Source of the DNA: Orenia metallireducens
GTDB taxonomy: Bacteria > Bacillota > Halanaerobiia > Halobacteroidales > Halobacteroidaceae
DNA: 64,000 bases
Direction of reading: 5' to 3'
NCBI RefSeq assembly: GCF_003001995.1
Contig: NZ_PVNB01000009.1
Span: 1 to 64,000 of the forward strand
The notes under the pieces are model-generated. The model did not search any database. It saw only the letters and a list, made by a program, of their open reading frames with translations, and was not told the origin of the DNA. This document shows, in pieces, positions 16,220 to 24,953 of this stretch. The translations under genes and the position numbers were made by a program. Positions within the stretch are counted from its first letter, which is position 1; every line of letters starts with the position of its first letter.

Positions 16220-17332
16220 ATGAAACAGACTAAAAAGAGTATATTGTTTTATACTGGGTTATTTTTAATTGGTATTTTAATAGGAAGTGTAGTACTTAAT
16301 GATTCTACAGCAAGTGCTTTTTGGAATGATAACAAGCAGGAAGATAATTCTCAAAAAGCTACTATAAATAAGATTGTTGTTCCTCAAGAAGAGGCTGTTA
16401 AGAGGGCAGTTAAGCAGGTAGGTCCTGCTGTAGTCAGTATTGTGACCAGAGATGTTGAAATTGTACGGGACTTCTTTTACAATCCAGTTCCTCAAGAGAA
16501 GGAGGGACTTGGTTCTGGTGTAATTATCGATAAAGAAGGGTATATCCTAACAAATAATCATGTGATTGATGGTGCTGATAAGATTAAGGTCTTACTCTCT
16601 GATGGTCGTAAATTCTCAGCAGAGGTGGTAGGTGCAGACCCTAGAAATGACTTAGCTGTAGTTAAGATTGAGGGTGAAGATTTACCAGTAGCCCATTTGG
16701 GAGATTCTGATAAGCTAGTAGCAGGGCAGTTGACTATTGCTATTGGTAGCCCTTATGGTATAGAGTTTAGTAATACAGTCACAACTGGTGTAGTCAGTGC
16801 TTTAGGTAGAGAGATTAGAGCAGGAAAGCATGGGATTTTAGAGAATTTAATCCAGACAGATGCTTCAATCAATCCTGGCAATAGTGGAGGGCCTTTATTG
16901 GATAGTCAAGGTAAGGTAGTAGGAATCAATACAGCAATCATTGGTGATGCCCAAGGTATTGGTTTTGCTATTCCTATCAATCAAGCCAAAGAGATTATCG
17001 ATGATTTAATCAAATATGGTAAGGTTAAAAGACCATGGCTTGGTATCTATGGTACTAAATTGACTGATGAGATTATCAATTATTATAGTTTACCAGTAGC
17101 GCAAGGGGTCTTAATTGCTAGGGTAATTATGGATAGTCCTGCTGATAAAGCTGGTTTATCCCATAATGATATCATTGTTGAAGCAGATCACCAGAAGATT
17201 GGTGATATGAGTGACTTAAAAGAGATAATCAATAAAAAGGGAATAGGTGCTAAATTGGAGTTATTGATTATGGATAATGATAAGAACTTAAAACCTGTTA
17301 CCGTTACTTTAGAAGAGTTGAAGACGGAATAA
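16220..17332 (+). CDS. htrA: HtrA/DegP-type serine protease
   Basis: A 370-residue envelope protease. An N-terminal membrane anchor spans residues 7-26. The trypsin-like domain (60-255) has the complete triad: H114 in TNNHVIDG, D144 in RNDLAVVKI and S222 in NPGNSGGPL. One PDZ domain (270-365) follows, beginning at WLGIYGT. These proteases degrade or refold damaged proteins outside the cytoplasmic membrane. The length fits single-PDZ HtrA proteins. The ATG follows AAGGAGGGAA. It sits downstream of an envelope-type two-component pair, but the repeat array between suggests separate transcription. Confidence 0.95.
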   Translation: MKQTKKSILFYTGLFLIGILIGSVVLNDSTASAFWNDNKQEDNSQKATINKIVVPQEEAVKRAVKQVGPAVVSIVTRDVEIVRDFFYNPVPQEKEGLGSGVIIDKEGYILTNNHVIDGADKIKVLLSDGRKFSAEVVGADPRNDLAVVKIEGEDLPVAHLGDSDKLVAGQLTIAIGSPYGIEFSNTVTTGVVSALGREIRAGKHGILENLIQTDASINPGNSGGPLLDSQGKVVGINTAIIGDAQGIGFAIPINQAKEIIDDLIKYGKVKRPWLGIYGTKLTDEIINYYSLPVAQGVLIARVIMDSPADKAGLSHNDIIVEADHQKIGDMSDLKEIINKKGIGAKLELLIMDNDKNLKPVTVTLEELKTE

Positions 17333-17364
17333 TAATTTTATTGGAGATAAGTTTAAACTTAATT

Positions 17365-17404
17365 GAAGAGGTTCCTTCTACTTAAGAAGGGGCTTCTTTT
17401 ATTT
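17365..17404 (+). terminator. Terminator after htrA
   Basis: GAGGTTCCTTCT pairs with AGAAGGGGCTTC (one or two G-T pairs) around a short loop, followed by T-rich sequence. Confidence 0.75.
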
Positions 17405-17433
17405 TTATAAAGCTTTATAAGGGGTGAGTTATT

Positions 17434-18105
17434 TTGGATGAAGATATAGCATTAATTATACCAGCTTATAATGAGGTAGAGACGATTGGAGAAGTGATAG
17501 AAGTAGCACAGAAGAGTAATTTATTTAATGAGATAGTTGTAGTCAGTGATGGTTCAGAGGATGGTACTGCTAAAAAGGCATTAGAGTATGATGTTAAGAC
17601 TATCGCTTTACCAAAAAACTTAGGAAAGGGAGCAGCTATGACTATTGGGATGAAGAATACACTTTCAGAAATAATACTATTTTTAGATGCTGATCTTGTT
17701 AGCTTAAGAGAAGAGCATATTAAAAATTTACTTACACCGCTTATAGAAGGAAGGGCTGATATGAGCTGTGGTCTATTCTCAGGAGGGAGAGAGAATACCG
17801 ATTTTGCTCAAAGATTGACTCCATATCTGACAGGACAGAGAGCTTTGAGAAGAGGTTTGGTCAATTCTTATGAAGAATTAAGGGACTCTAAATTTGGGGC
17901 TGAACTGTATTTAACCAAATTGGCTATAGAACAAGAGCTAAAGGTAGAAAAGGTCTTTTTAGAAGGGTTAACCCATAGAATGAAGGAGGAGAAGAGAGGC
18001 TTTATTAAGGGGATAATCTCCCGTTTAAAGATGTATTGGGAGGTCTTTGAATATTTTAAGAGAAATAATTTAAGTTATCATAGTCTGAGCTCTACTATAA
18101 AATAA
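17434..18105 (+). CDS. Family 2 glycosyltransferase
   Basis: A 223-residue cytoplasmic glycosyltransferase of the GT-A fold, family 2. The nucleotide-binding start IIPAYNEVETIGEVI (residues 7-21), VVVSDGSEDGT (34-44) and the metal-binding LFLDADLV (near residue 85) are all present. The acceptor side is short, so the product cannot be named; single-domain enzymes like this may act on lipids or make glycerate-type glycosides. The start is TTG, 6 bases after GGGGTGAG, and gives the correct N-terminus right before the first strand. It is a single-gene unit ending in a terminator shared with murB. Confidence 0.85.
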   Translation: MDEDIALIIPAYNEVETIGEVIEVAQKSNLFNEIVVVSDGSEDGTAKKALEYDVKTIALPKNLGKGAAMTIGMKNTLSEIILFLDADLVSLREEHIKNLLTPLIEGRADMSCGLFSGGRENTDFAQRLTPYLTGQRALRRGLVNSYEELRDSKFGAELYLTKLAIEQELKVEKVFLEGLTHRMKEEKRGFIKGIISRLKMYWEVFEYFKRNNLSYHSLSSTIK

Positions 18106-18136
18106 ATGGGGAGGCTAAAGCCTCCCCATTTATTTT
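18101..18136. terminator. Shared bidirectional terminator
   Basis: AATAAATGGGGAGGCT pairs perfectly with AGCCTCCCCATTTATT around two bases. It ends both the glycosyltransferase gene and the converging murB, and overlaps the murB stop codon. Confidence 0.9.
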
Positions 18137-19047
18137 ATAAACTCTCCAATAAATCTTGGTTCTACCTCTAATTTGACACCATTTTTCTGATAGATTTCAT
18201 CTTGAACTAATTTGATTAAATTCTTAACATCTTCTGCACTAGCATTACCAAGATTTACAATAAAGCCTGCATGCTTTTTAGAGACTTCGGCTTCACCAAC
18301 TCTAGTTCCTTTGAGTCCAGCCTCATCAATTAATGCACTAGCATAGTAGTTTTCTGGTCTTTTAAAGATACTACCTGCACTGGGCATCTCCATGGGCTGT
18401 TTGGTCCAGCGCTTATCGGTCAAATCATCTATTTTGGCTTTAATCTCTTTTTTATTTCCGTAGTCTAGAGAGATTCTTGCTTCAACAGCAATCAATGGTT
18501 CATCCTGTAAGATACTATGGCGATAAGATAGTTTTAGCTCTTCTTTAGATAGGGTGAGCTCTTCTCCCTGATAACTTAAACATCTTACCTCTGTGATCAC
18601 ATCTTCAATCATGCCACCATAAGCACCAGCATTCATATAAATTGCTCCACCTAAGCTACCTGGGATACCACTAGCAAACTCTAAACCTGTTAGACCTACT
18701 TCTAAAGCCTTATCAGATACATCTGCTAGAAGTATCCCTGTTTCTGAAATTATCTCTTTTCCTTCTACTTTAATATGGTTTAGCTTTTCAGTATTAATAA
18801 CTATCCCTCTAAATCCTCTATCACCAACTATGACATTACTACCCTTTCCTAGGATAAAGAAAGGGATATCTATATCCTGGATAGTGATAAGTACCTCTTT
18901 TAACTCTTTAATACTATTAGGTATTACCAGTATATCGGCAGGTCCACCTATTTTAAAGGTAGTATACTCTTTTAGTGGTTCATCAAATTTCACATTAAAG
19001 CCACAAATATCTTTAAGTTTATCCTTAAGCTTTTCATTTATAAACAT
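18130..19047 (-). CDS. murB: MurB, UDP-N-acetylenolpyruvoylglucosamine reductase
   Basis: A 305-residue FAD enzyme that reduces UDP-GlcNAc-enolpyruvate to UDP-MurNAc in peptidoglycan precursor synthesis. FAD-binding segments are FKIGGPADIL, FILGKGSNVIV and SGIPGSLGGAIYMNAGAYGG. The catalytic serine region is PSAGSIFKRP and the closing Glu is in EVEPRFIGE. It belongs to the shorter type common in Firmicutes. The frame is open to a TTG at 19068, but AAGGAGG lies over that codon. ATG 19047, 11 bases after AAGGAGG, is the better start. Confidence 0.96.
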   Translation of the reverse strand: MFINEKLKDKLKDICGFNVKFDEPLKEYTTFKIGGPADILVIPNSIKELKEVLITIQDIDIPFFILGKGSNVIVGDRGFRGIVINTEKLNHIKVEGKEIISETGILLADVSDKALEVGLTGLEFASGIPGSLGGAIYMNAGAYGGMIEDVITEVRCLSYQGEELTLSKEELKLSYRHSILQDEPLIAVEARISLDYGNKKEIKAKIDDLTDKRWTKQPMEMPSAGSIFKRPENYYASALIDEAGLKGTRVGEAEVSKKHAGFIVNLGNASAEDVKNLIKLVQDEIYQKNGVKLEVEPRFIGEFIK

Positions 19048-19772
19048 AGGAATAAAAACCTCCTTCAAAAGTTAATCAAGAGATAGTCATCCAACTTTAA
19101 AAAGAAATTTAGATTAATGTTAGGTTGGATGACAGTAACGAGTAACGAGTAACAAGTCAAAAGATTAAAATATTATAAGTTTCAATTGGACATTTATAAT
19201 CAACTAAATTGAGAATCAATTGAGCTTTAAAACAATACATCTATTTTATCATATTTCTTTTCTATAACCAAATATTCCAAAAAGAATAGTATTATTAATA
19301 GAGATGCTCTAGGATATCTGTTTATGTTTAAAATGATAGATTATGTGAGTTGAATTTTAATTAAGATTAAGTTTAAGTAAACCAGAAAGTATAGCTCTGA
19401 TGTTATACTTAGGCTTAATCTTAAAGCGTTGGAATTTATTTGGGTTTATATATATTATCTCGCTAAGGTAGTGTAGGTATTCTAGTACTTTTAGTTTAAA
19501 ATCTGGTTTATTGATAATCTTGAATTTATTCTTATAAAATCAGTTAATACAAATAATGTTCGATAAAAGTTATTAAGATATTGATAAAAAAATTTAAATA
19601 TGATATCTTAAAGGTTAAACAGGAGATTTATAGCCACTCTTCTAATTTTTTAGATATCTTCTGTTAAATATTCTTTTAGTATAAAATCTCAGATGAATGA
19701 ACAAGATATATTTGATTTTGCAAATATGATTTCATAAATTTTAACTGTAATTTCATTCAATGGGGTGAGAAG
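19048..19772. other. Long intergenic region with two dispersed repeats
   Basis: No gene is seen. At 19086-19133 the arms GTCATCCAAC and GTTGGATGAC are inverted. They run into GTAACGAGTAACGAGTAAC words and a 32-base stretch (19156-19187) repeated exactly at 25824-25855. At 19362-19423 the arms AAGATTAAGTTTAAGTAA and TTATACTTAGGCTTAATC form an imperfect palindrome of a second family. The rest, to the CDF gene, is AT-rich without visible structure. Confidence 0.6.
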
Positions 19773-20672
19773 ATGAAAGCTGAAAATAGATATAACTTAA
19801 GTAAAAGGGTCAGTGTTGTTGGACTGATAGTAAATATTGCCTTAGCAATTGCTAAAATTATAGTGGGATTTCTATTTAGAAGTAAGGCTTTAGTTGCTGA
19901 TGGTTTTCATTCAGTATCTGACATTGCTTCTACACTGGTAGTGATGTTTAGCATGAAGATTTCTGAGCTTCCTCCAGATAAAGAGCATCCCTATGGTCAT
20001 GGGAAGGCTGAGTCTATTGGGACAAAAATATTGGGTATTATTTTAATCTTAACAGGTTTTGGCTTAGCCAAGGGGGCACTAGAAAACATTTTTTCAGCAG
20101 AGATTGCTATACCAGGTAAGTTGGTTCTATGGGTAGCTATACTTTCAATAATATCCAAGGAATTGCTGTATAGATATACTATAAAGGTAGGAAGGATGAT
20201 TGATAGTAAAGCTATCATGGCTGATGCCCACCACCACAGATCAGATGCTTTCTCTTCTATAGCTGCTTTAATTGGGGCAGGTGGGGCTCTTTTGGGTTAT
20301 CCAGTTCTAGATCCTTTAGCTGGATTGGTAGTAGCATTATTTATTATCAAGTTAGGCTTTGAAGTATTGCTTGATGCTATTGATGAATTGATGGATGCTG
20401 TTCCTAGTCAGGATAAGATGGAAGAGATAAAGGATCAAATTGAGAGCTTGGACAATATTATTGATATTGGTGATATTAAATTAAGGTCTTATGGTCCGCG
20501 TTTTTTTGTAGATTTAGAGGTGGTAGTAGCAGATGATTTGACCGTTGTAGAAGGACATAAGGTGGCTGTTAAAGTCAGGGATAAGATTAAAGAGTTGCAT
20601 CCTAGTGTTGAAGAGGTACTTGTACATATTGACCCTGAAAGTGTTTATAAAGGTAGCAATAACTCTGGATAA
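19773..20672 (+). CDS. Cation diffusion facilitator metal exporter
   Basis: A 299-residue membrane protein of the CDF family, which exports Zn2+, Fe2+, Mn2+ or similar ions in exchange for protons. Six membrane helices fill residues 10-210. Metal-site motifs are present in helix 2 (ADGFHSVSDIAST, residues 47-59) and helix 5 (ADAHHHRSDAFSS). The cytoplasmic C-terminal domain (215-290) ends in the usual HPSVEEVLVHIDPE. The HSVSD...HHRSD pattern does not settle the metal. The ATG follows GGGGTGAG at normal spacing. It is a single-gene unit. Confidence 0.94.
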   Translation: MKAENRYNLSKRVSVVGLIVNIALAIAKIIVGFLFRSKALVADGFHSVSDIASTLVVMFSMKISELPPDKEHPYGHGKAESIGTKILGIILILTGFGLAKGALENIFSAEIAIPGKLVLWVAILSIISKELLYRYTIKVGRMIDSKAIMADAHHHRSDAFSSIAALIGAGGALLGYPVLDPLAGLVVALFIIKLGFEVLLDAIDELMDAVPSQDKMEEIKDQIESLDNIIDIGDIKLRSYGPRFFVDLEVVVADDLTVVEGHKVAVKVRDKIKELHPSVEEVLVHIDPESVYKGSNNSG

Positions 20673-20811
20673 TAATAGATATAAGATTTAAAATAACTTA
20701 TTATCTTAGCATTAAAACTGATATAATATACTCATTAACCGAATACCATCCACATTAAGCAAAGTAAGTTATTAAAAGAACTAAAATTATTGATAGGAGT
20801 AGGTAAAATTA

Positions 20812-22389
20812 ATGGAATTGATAAGTAGAGATAAACTTATACTTTTATTAATTACAATTATGCTAGTTTTAGCTGGATGTAAGGATTCTTTAGTTATAGA
20901 AGATTTTCTAATTGGCTCTGAATTCTATAATAAGGCTGGCTATTTTATAGGAAATACCAAAGTAGATTTTACTGTCAAGTTGGCTGAAGATCTGTTGGTT
21001 GAAGGTTTTGAACAGGATGTGGTCTATCAATGGTCTTGTAATGGGGGAGAGATAATATCTAAAGATAAAAATACGATTACTTATCTGACCCCACAGATAC
21101 CAGGTGATTATTATATTAATGTCAGGGTAATTAATAATAGGGATAAGGACGAAGAAATTAACTATAAATTTCCCTTTGCTGTTAGAGGAAATTATCCTGA
21201 TAAGGTCTTTTTAAAAGAGGTGGAAAATAAGTCTGTAGAATCAGGTGTTCAAATTAGCTGGTCGCCTTATCCTAAGGATGACTTTTATGCTTATAAAATT
21301 CTGCGAAGTAATAATCTTTATATAGATAATAAGTTAGAGGTTATTGCAGAAATAGAGAACCCCAGGTCAACCTCCTATGTTGATTATGAAGTTGCAAGTG
21401 ATCAACATTATACCTATCAAATTATGGTAATCAATCGATTGGGTTATTTCTCTTTAAGTAATGAAAGAATAATTAAAACTTGGTCAACAGGGACTAAAGA
21501 GATTTCAATTGAAGAGAATTTGGTAGATATCATCAAGGATCCTATTAGATCTAGATTTTATATCAGCAATAAGAGTCAAGAGCAGTTATTGGTTTTAGAT
21601 AGTCAAAGAGAAGAGATAATCAAAAGAGTACAATTGGATATTATCCCTAATAAGTTGCTGTTGAGTAGAGATAATAATTCTATCTTCTCTTTCTCTCCAG
21701 AGAGTAAAGAGCTAGTAGAGATTGACCTACTTACTTGGCAGATTCATAAATATAATTTTGATGAGAAGATAATGGACATAGCTATAAATGAAGACTACCT
21801 TTATTTAAGCCTTAAGGGAGAGTATAATCTCTTAAAGTTTAATATCAAAGAGAAGAAGATTGAAAATAAAATTAAGTTAAGTAGGAAAGGGAGATTGCTC
21901 TCTGGAGAGAGGATAGCCTTTATCAGGGATAAATATCTATTAATAGATGATAGTTTTGGTGATGTTTTAATTTATTCTTTAGACAATTTATCTCAGCCTA
22001 TTAGTAATTTGGGTATTTTGTCTATTAAGAAATTTATTTTAGCTAAGCTATCAGAAGAAGAGTTGCTTTATATAATCGGTGAATATCCCGATTATGTCAA
22101 GGTTATTGGGATAGATGAGGATTTTAATCAAAATTTCAAAGAAGTCCTTAGTACAGCTTCATATCCTAGAGATTTTGTATTAGATAATCAGAATGGTTTG
22201 TTATTTATAGTCTGTGATGATAAGAGTATCTGTACCTTCTCTACTAAAGATAATACCCTTGTAGATAAAATATCATTAAAGAATTATATATATCGGATAG
22301 ATTTAGATATTGAGAATAAGCAGATTTACTTACTTACATCATCAAGTGAATTAACAAAAAATAACATAGTTGTCATTGATTATGAATAA
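20812..22389 (+). CDS. Lipoprotein with Ig-like, FN3-like and propeller-like parts
   Basis: A 525-residue predicted lipoprotein. The N-terminus is a lipoprotein signal with lipobox LAGC at about residue 22. Residues 40-125 look like an Ig or PKD-type domain (VVYQWSCNGGEI, PGDYYINVRVINN). Residues 135-220 look like fibronectin type III (VQISWSPYPKDDFYAYKILR, YTYQIMVINRLGYFSLS). From 230 to the end, repeated short strands such as QEQLLVLDSQREEIIKRV and LLFIVCDDKS suggest a beta-propeller. No catalytic motif is seen. It probably sits on the envelope and binds proteins or polysaccharide. The ATG follows ATAGGAGTAGG. Function unknown. Confidence 0.8.
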   Translation: MELISRDKLILLLITIMLVLAGCKDSLVIEDFLIGSEFYNKAGYFIGNTKVDFTVKLAEDLLVEGFEQDVVYQWSCNGGEIISKDKNTITYLTPQIPGDYYINVRVINNRDKDEEINYKFPFAVRGNYPDKVFLKEVENKSVESGVQISWSPYPKDDFYAYKILRSNNLYIDNKLEVIAEIENPRSTSYVDYEVASDQHYTYQIMVINRLGYFSLSNERIIKTWSTGTKEISIEENLVDIIKDPIRSRFYISNKSQEQLLVLDSQREEIIKRVQLDIIPNKLLLSRDNNSIFSFSPESKELVEIDLLTWQIHKYNFDEKIMDIAINEDYLYLSLKGEYNLLKFNIKEKKIENKIKLSRKGRLLSGERIAFIRDKYLLIDDSFGDVLIYSLDNLSQPISNLGILSIKKFILAKLSEEELLYIIGEYPDYVKVIGIDEDFNQNFKEVLSTASYPRDFVLDNQNGLLFIVCDDKSICTFSTKDNTLVDKISLKNYIYRIDLDIENKQIYLLTSSSELTKNNIVVIDYE

Positions 22390-22708
22390 CATAAGACTAG
22401 GATAATTAACTATTGCTTACCCCTTACCCAATTGTCAATGTTGTTCAATTTTAGAGTGAAATTTAAATGTGTCGTTATATAGAGTGCGATAATTTGAGTC
22501 TAAGTATAAGACTAAGTTTGAGTAAAACATATAGCCTTAATGCTTTTCTTAGACTTATACTTAATCTTAAAATGTCACAATATCTCATTGGGTTTCATTT
22601 TAGAGTTATTTATCTTATTAGCTGTTAGTTATAATTTATTAAATACATGTATACTTTGTAGCAAGGAAATAACTATTATTTATAGAATTAAGGTTAAGAG
22701 GTGAAATA
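22390..22708. other. Intergenic region with a large palindromic repeat
   Basis: The arms at 22484-22530 and 22545-22586 form an imperfect palindrome built from TAAGTATAAGACTAAG-type words. The outer ends are GTGCGATAATTT and AAAATGTCACAATATC. It belongs to the same family as 19362-19423 and 45411-45513. No gene is seen apart from the leader of the next small gene. Confidence 0.6.
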
Positions 22709-22927
22709 ATGGACGAAGAATTAGTTAAACTATTAATTGGAATAGCTGTTATAATTATCAGTATAATTGTCTTGTATATTCGCAGTGGTAGTAAAAAATC
22801 TTTATATGAGTTTGTACTGTCTTCTTTAATGAAGTTTTGGGATAGGCTAGTTAAGTTATTAGTGGTAGTAGCAGTTATTTGGTTTGGTGTTAGAGTAGTA
22901 GCTCATTTATTAAGGAGGATATTATAG
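22709..22927 (+). CDS. Small two-helix membrane protein
   Basis: A 72-residue protein with two hydrophobic helices: residues 7-24 (LLIGIAVIIISIIVLYI) and 48-68 (LLVVVAVIWFGVRVVAHLL). Between them is a basic linker with KKS. I do not recognise a family. The ATG follows AAGAGGTGAAATA, and the gene abuts recU with GGAGG inside its own last codons serving the recU start, so the two are very likely co-translated. Confidence 0.7.
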   Translation: MDEELVKLLIGIAVIIISIIVLYIRSGSKKSLYEFVLSSLMKFWDRLVKLLVVVAVIWFGVRVVAHLLRRIL

Positions 22928-23458
22928 GTGTATTATGGTAGTCGTGGACAATTATTAGAGGAGATGATTGAAGAATCTAATCAACAATATTCACTACAAC
23001 AGATGGGAGTAATTCAGAAGATACCTACTCCAGTTAAAGTCTTAAATATTGATTCAAGGACGGGAAAGATTAAGAATGGTTTTTACGAGAAGAAATCTAC
23101 AGTTGATTATATTGGTGTATTTAAAGGAGTTCCAATCGCTTTTGATGCTAAAGAGACAAATGTTGATACTAGGTTAGATTTAAGTAATGTTAAAGAACAT
23201 CAATATTATTTTTTGAAGAATTGGGTTGAGAATGGCGGTGTAGGATTTTTGATTATCCATTTTGCAAATTTAAATGAGAGTTATTATCTTCCTTTTGAGT
23301 TATTAGATGAATACTGGACTAAGATGTTAGCTGGAGGGCGTAAGAGTATTCCTTATAAGAAAATTGTGCAAGAAAGTTATCAGATAGGGAGTAGAGGATT
23401 GATTTTTTTAGATTATTTAAGGGCTGTAGAAGAGTATCTAACTGCTAAAGAGGGTTAG
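22928..23458 (+). CDS. recU: RecU Holliday junction resolvase
   Basis: A 176-residue endonuclease that cuts four-way DNA junctions during recombination repair and chromosome segregation. The conserved start RGQLLEEMIEESNQQY (residues 6-21) and the active-site part STVDYIGVFKGVPIAFDAKET (residues 57-77) are present, carrying the expected D, E/D and K residues, followed by the basic LSNVKEHQYYFLKNW segment. The start is GTG directly after the previous stop, 9 bases from GGAGG. It is slightly shorter than the B. subtilis type (about 200 residues), lacking part of the N-terminal arm. It is normally linked to a penicillin-binding protein gene, which is absent here. Confidence 0.93.
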   Translation: MYYGSRGQLLEEMIEESNQQYSLQQMGVIQKIPTPVKVLNIDSRTGKIKNGFYEKKSTVDYIGVFKGVPIAFDAKETNVDTRLDLSNVKEHQYYFLKNWVENGGVGFLIIHFANLNESYYLPFELLDEYWTKMLAGGRKSIPYKKIVQESYQIGSRGLIFLDYLRAVEEYLTAKEG

Positions 23459-23617
23459 AATAGAAGGATTATTGATTAAATCTATTTATAATCTTGATTT
23501 TTTCAATTAGGTGTAATAAAATATATATGGTTGTCCAAAAATAATTAAGTAAAATAACTTGTACAATTTAGAATATAATAACTATATTATGTGTAGAGGA
23601 TTTTAGGAGGGATAAAG

Positions 23618-23980
23618 ATGGGAAAGAAAATATTAATTACTGATGATGCGAACTTTATGAGAACGATGCTTGCTAAGATAGTTGAGGAGAATGGTTATGA
23701 AGTAGTAGGAACTGCAGAGAATGGAGAGGTGGCAATTCAAAAATATAAAGAATTAAAGCCTGATTTGGTAACTATGGATATCACTATGCCTGGCATGGAT
23801 GGTATTGAAGCTACTAAGGGTATTATGGCAGTAGATCCAAATGCTAAGATTGTAGTATGTAGTGCTATGGGGCAAAAACCTATGGTGTTAGAAGCTATTG
23901 AAGCTGGAGCAAAGGACTTTATAGTAAAGCCTATTAAGCCAGAAAAAGTTAAAGAGACTTTGGCTAAATTAATAGGTTAA
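23618..23980 (+). CDS. cheY: CheY-type single-domain response regulator
   Basis: A 120-residue receiver domain without an output domain. Phosphorylation residues are intact: D9-D10, D54 in TMDITMPGMDG, S82 in VVCSAMGQ and K104 in FIVKPIKP. The CSAMGQ segment is typical of Firmicute CheY, which switches flagellar rotation when phosphorylated by CheA. The ATG follows AGGAGGGATAAAG. No other chemotaxis gene lies in the window, so the role in motility is inferred from the family. Confidence 0.9.
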   Translation: MGKKILITDDANFMRTMLAKIVEENGYEVVGTAENGEVAIQKYKELKPDLVTMDITMPGMDGIEATKGIMAVDPNAKIVVCSAMGQKPMVLEAIEAGAKDFIVKPIKPEKVKETLAKLIG

Positions 23981-24059
23981 TCAATCTCATTTTCTTCGAT
24001 TTTTCCAATTAATAAAGGATTTATTCTAAAGTTATATTCTTAAAAAGATATAAATTTAT

Positions 24060-24353
24060 TTAATTGAGAACATGGGTTACTAAACCCTATTTGTGTAAAA
24101 TATTCAGGTTATCGTAATACCAATGTATTCCCAGAATAGCATACCTACAGGTCTATCAACCTTTCGTGCAAGACCAGATGCTATGAGGGATAATGGGTTT
24201 GTGGACAGCCCCTAGTGAATAAGGTAATCTACACTTGTAGAGGAAACTTAAACTACAAACTTCACTAAAAAGCTACTAGTAATATACTTTTTTTGAGTAT
24301 ATAAAGTATAGCGAAGCTCCATCTAAATTTTTAATTTAGGTGGTGAGGTTCAC
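24060..24353 (+). mobile_element. Orphan IS200/IS605-type end with omega-RNA-like structure
   Basis: The right part resembles an IS605-family right end: GCGAAGCTCC at 24311-24320, a hairpin CTAAATTTTTAATTTAG with flanking ATC/GGT pairs, then GTGAGGTTCAC ending at 24353. In this family the right end is also the 3' end of the TnpB guide RNA. The 200 bases before it are GC-richer than the region and structured (GGTTTGTGGACAGCCCC, CTACACTTGTAGAGG), as expected for an omega-RNA scaffold. A GGGTT-ACTA-AACCC hairpin near 24074 may mark a left end. No tnpA or tnpB is present. The element is therefore non-autonomous or decayed, with sequence after 24353 as the would-be guide. Confidence 0.6.
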
Positions 24354-24381
24354 GAGATATCTCTAGATATAATCTTATTAG

Positions 24382-24417
24382 AAAAACCAGTTAATCTTTA
24401 AAGGTTAACTGGTTTTT
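24382..24417 (+). terminator. Terminator downstream of cheY and the IS605-like end
   Basis: AAAAACCAGTTAATC pairs with GGTTAACTGGTTTTT around a short loop, with T-runs on the outside. It may be the original cheY terminator, pushed away by the inserted element. Confidence 0.8.
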
Positions 24418-24953
24418 ATGTCTGTATTGTAAATTTTAAAGATAGTAAGTAACAGACTTAATATATTCAGATTAATCGTGTTCTATAATTAAATAAGTGG
24501 AATATAGTTGTTAAATTTTAATTTAAATGCATAAATTAACCGAGATAACTTAATCATAATAATGAACTTTCTTTGATAAGCACTTTGAAAATAATACTCT
24601 AAAGACTGAGTTAATTCTCTTATTATATATTTGCAATTAATAGTATTAGTAGCATTAGTTTTCACTTTACCTTTAATATATTTAGTATAAAGATTAAATT
24701 AAGTGGATAATGTATAGTTAGATTAATTAATTTTTAAAGATGATATGTAATTTGTTTTCATTAATGTCTTTATTAAAGTTACTATTTTATATCTTTTAAT
24801 TATATGTGATATAAAATTTTTTGATGATAAAAAGGGATATATACTTATTTATCGAAAGTCATAATTAAGGAGGGGAATCTTTAGCTTTATCTAATATAAG
24901 TTACGACTTTGTCAAAAATAATTAATTTTTAATAGTAGGGGGAATTTTAATTT
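24418..24953. other. AT-rich intergenic region
   Basis: No gene, repeat or clear structure is seen in these 536 bases. AAGGAGGGGAATC at 24867-24879 resembles a ribosome binding site, but the frame after it is short and closes at once. Confidence 0.5.
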
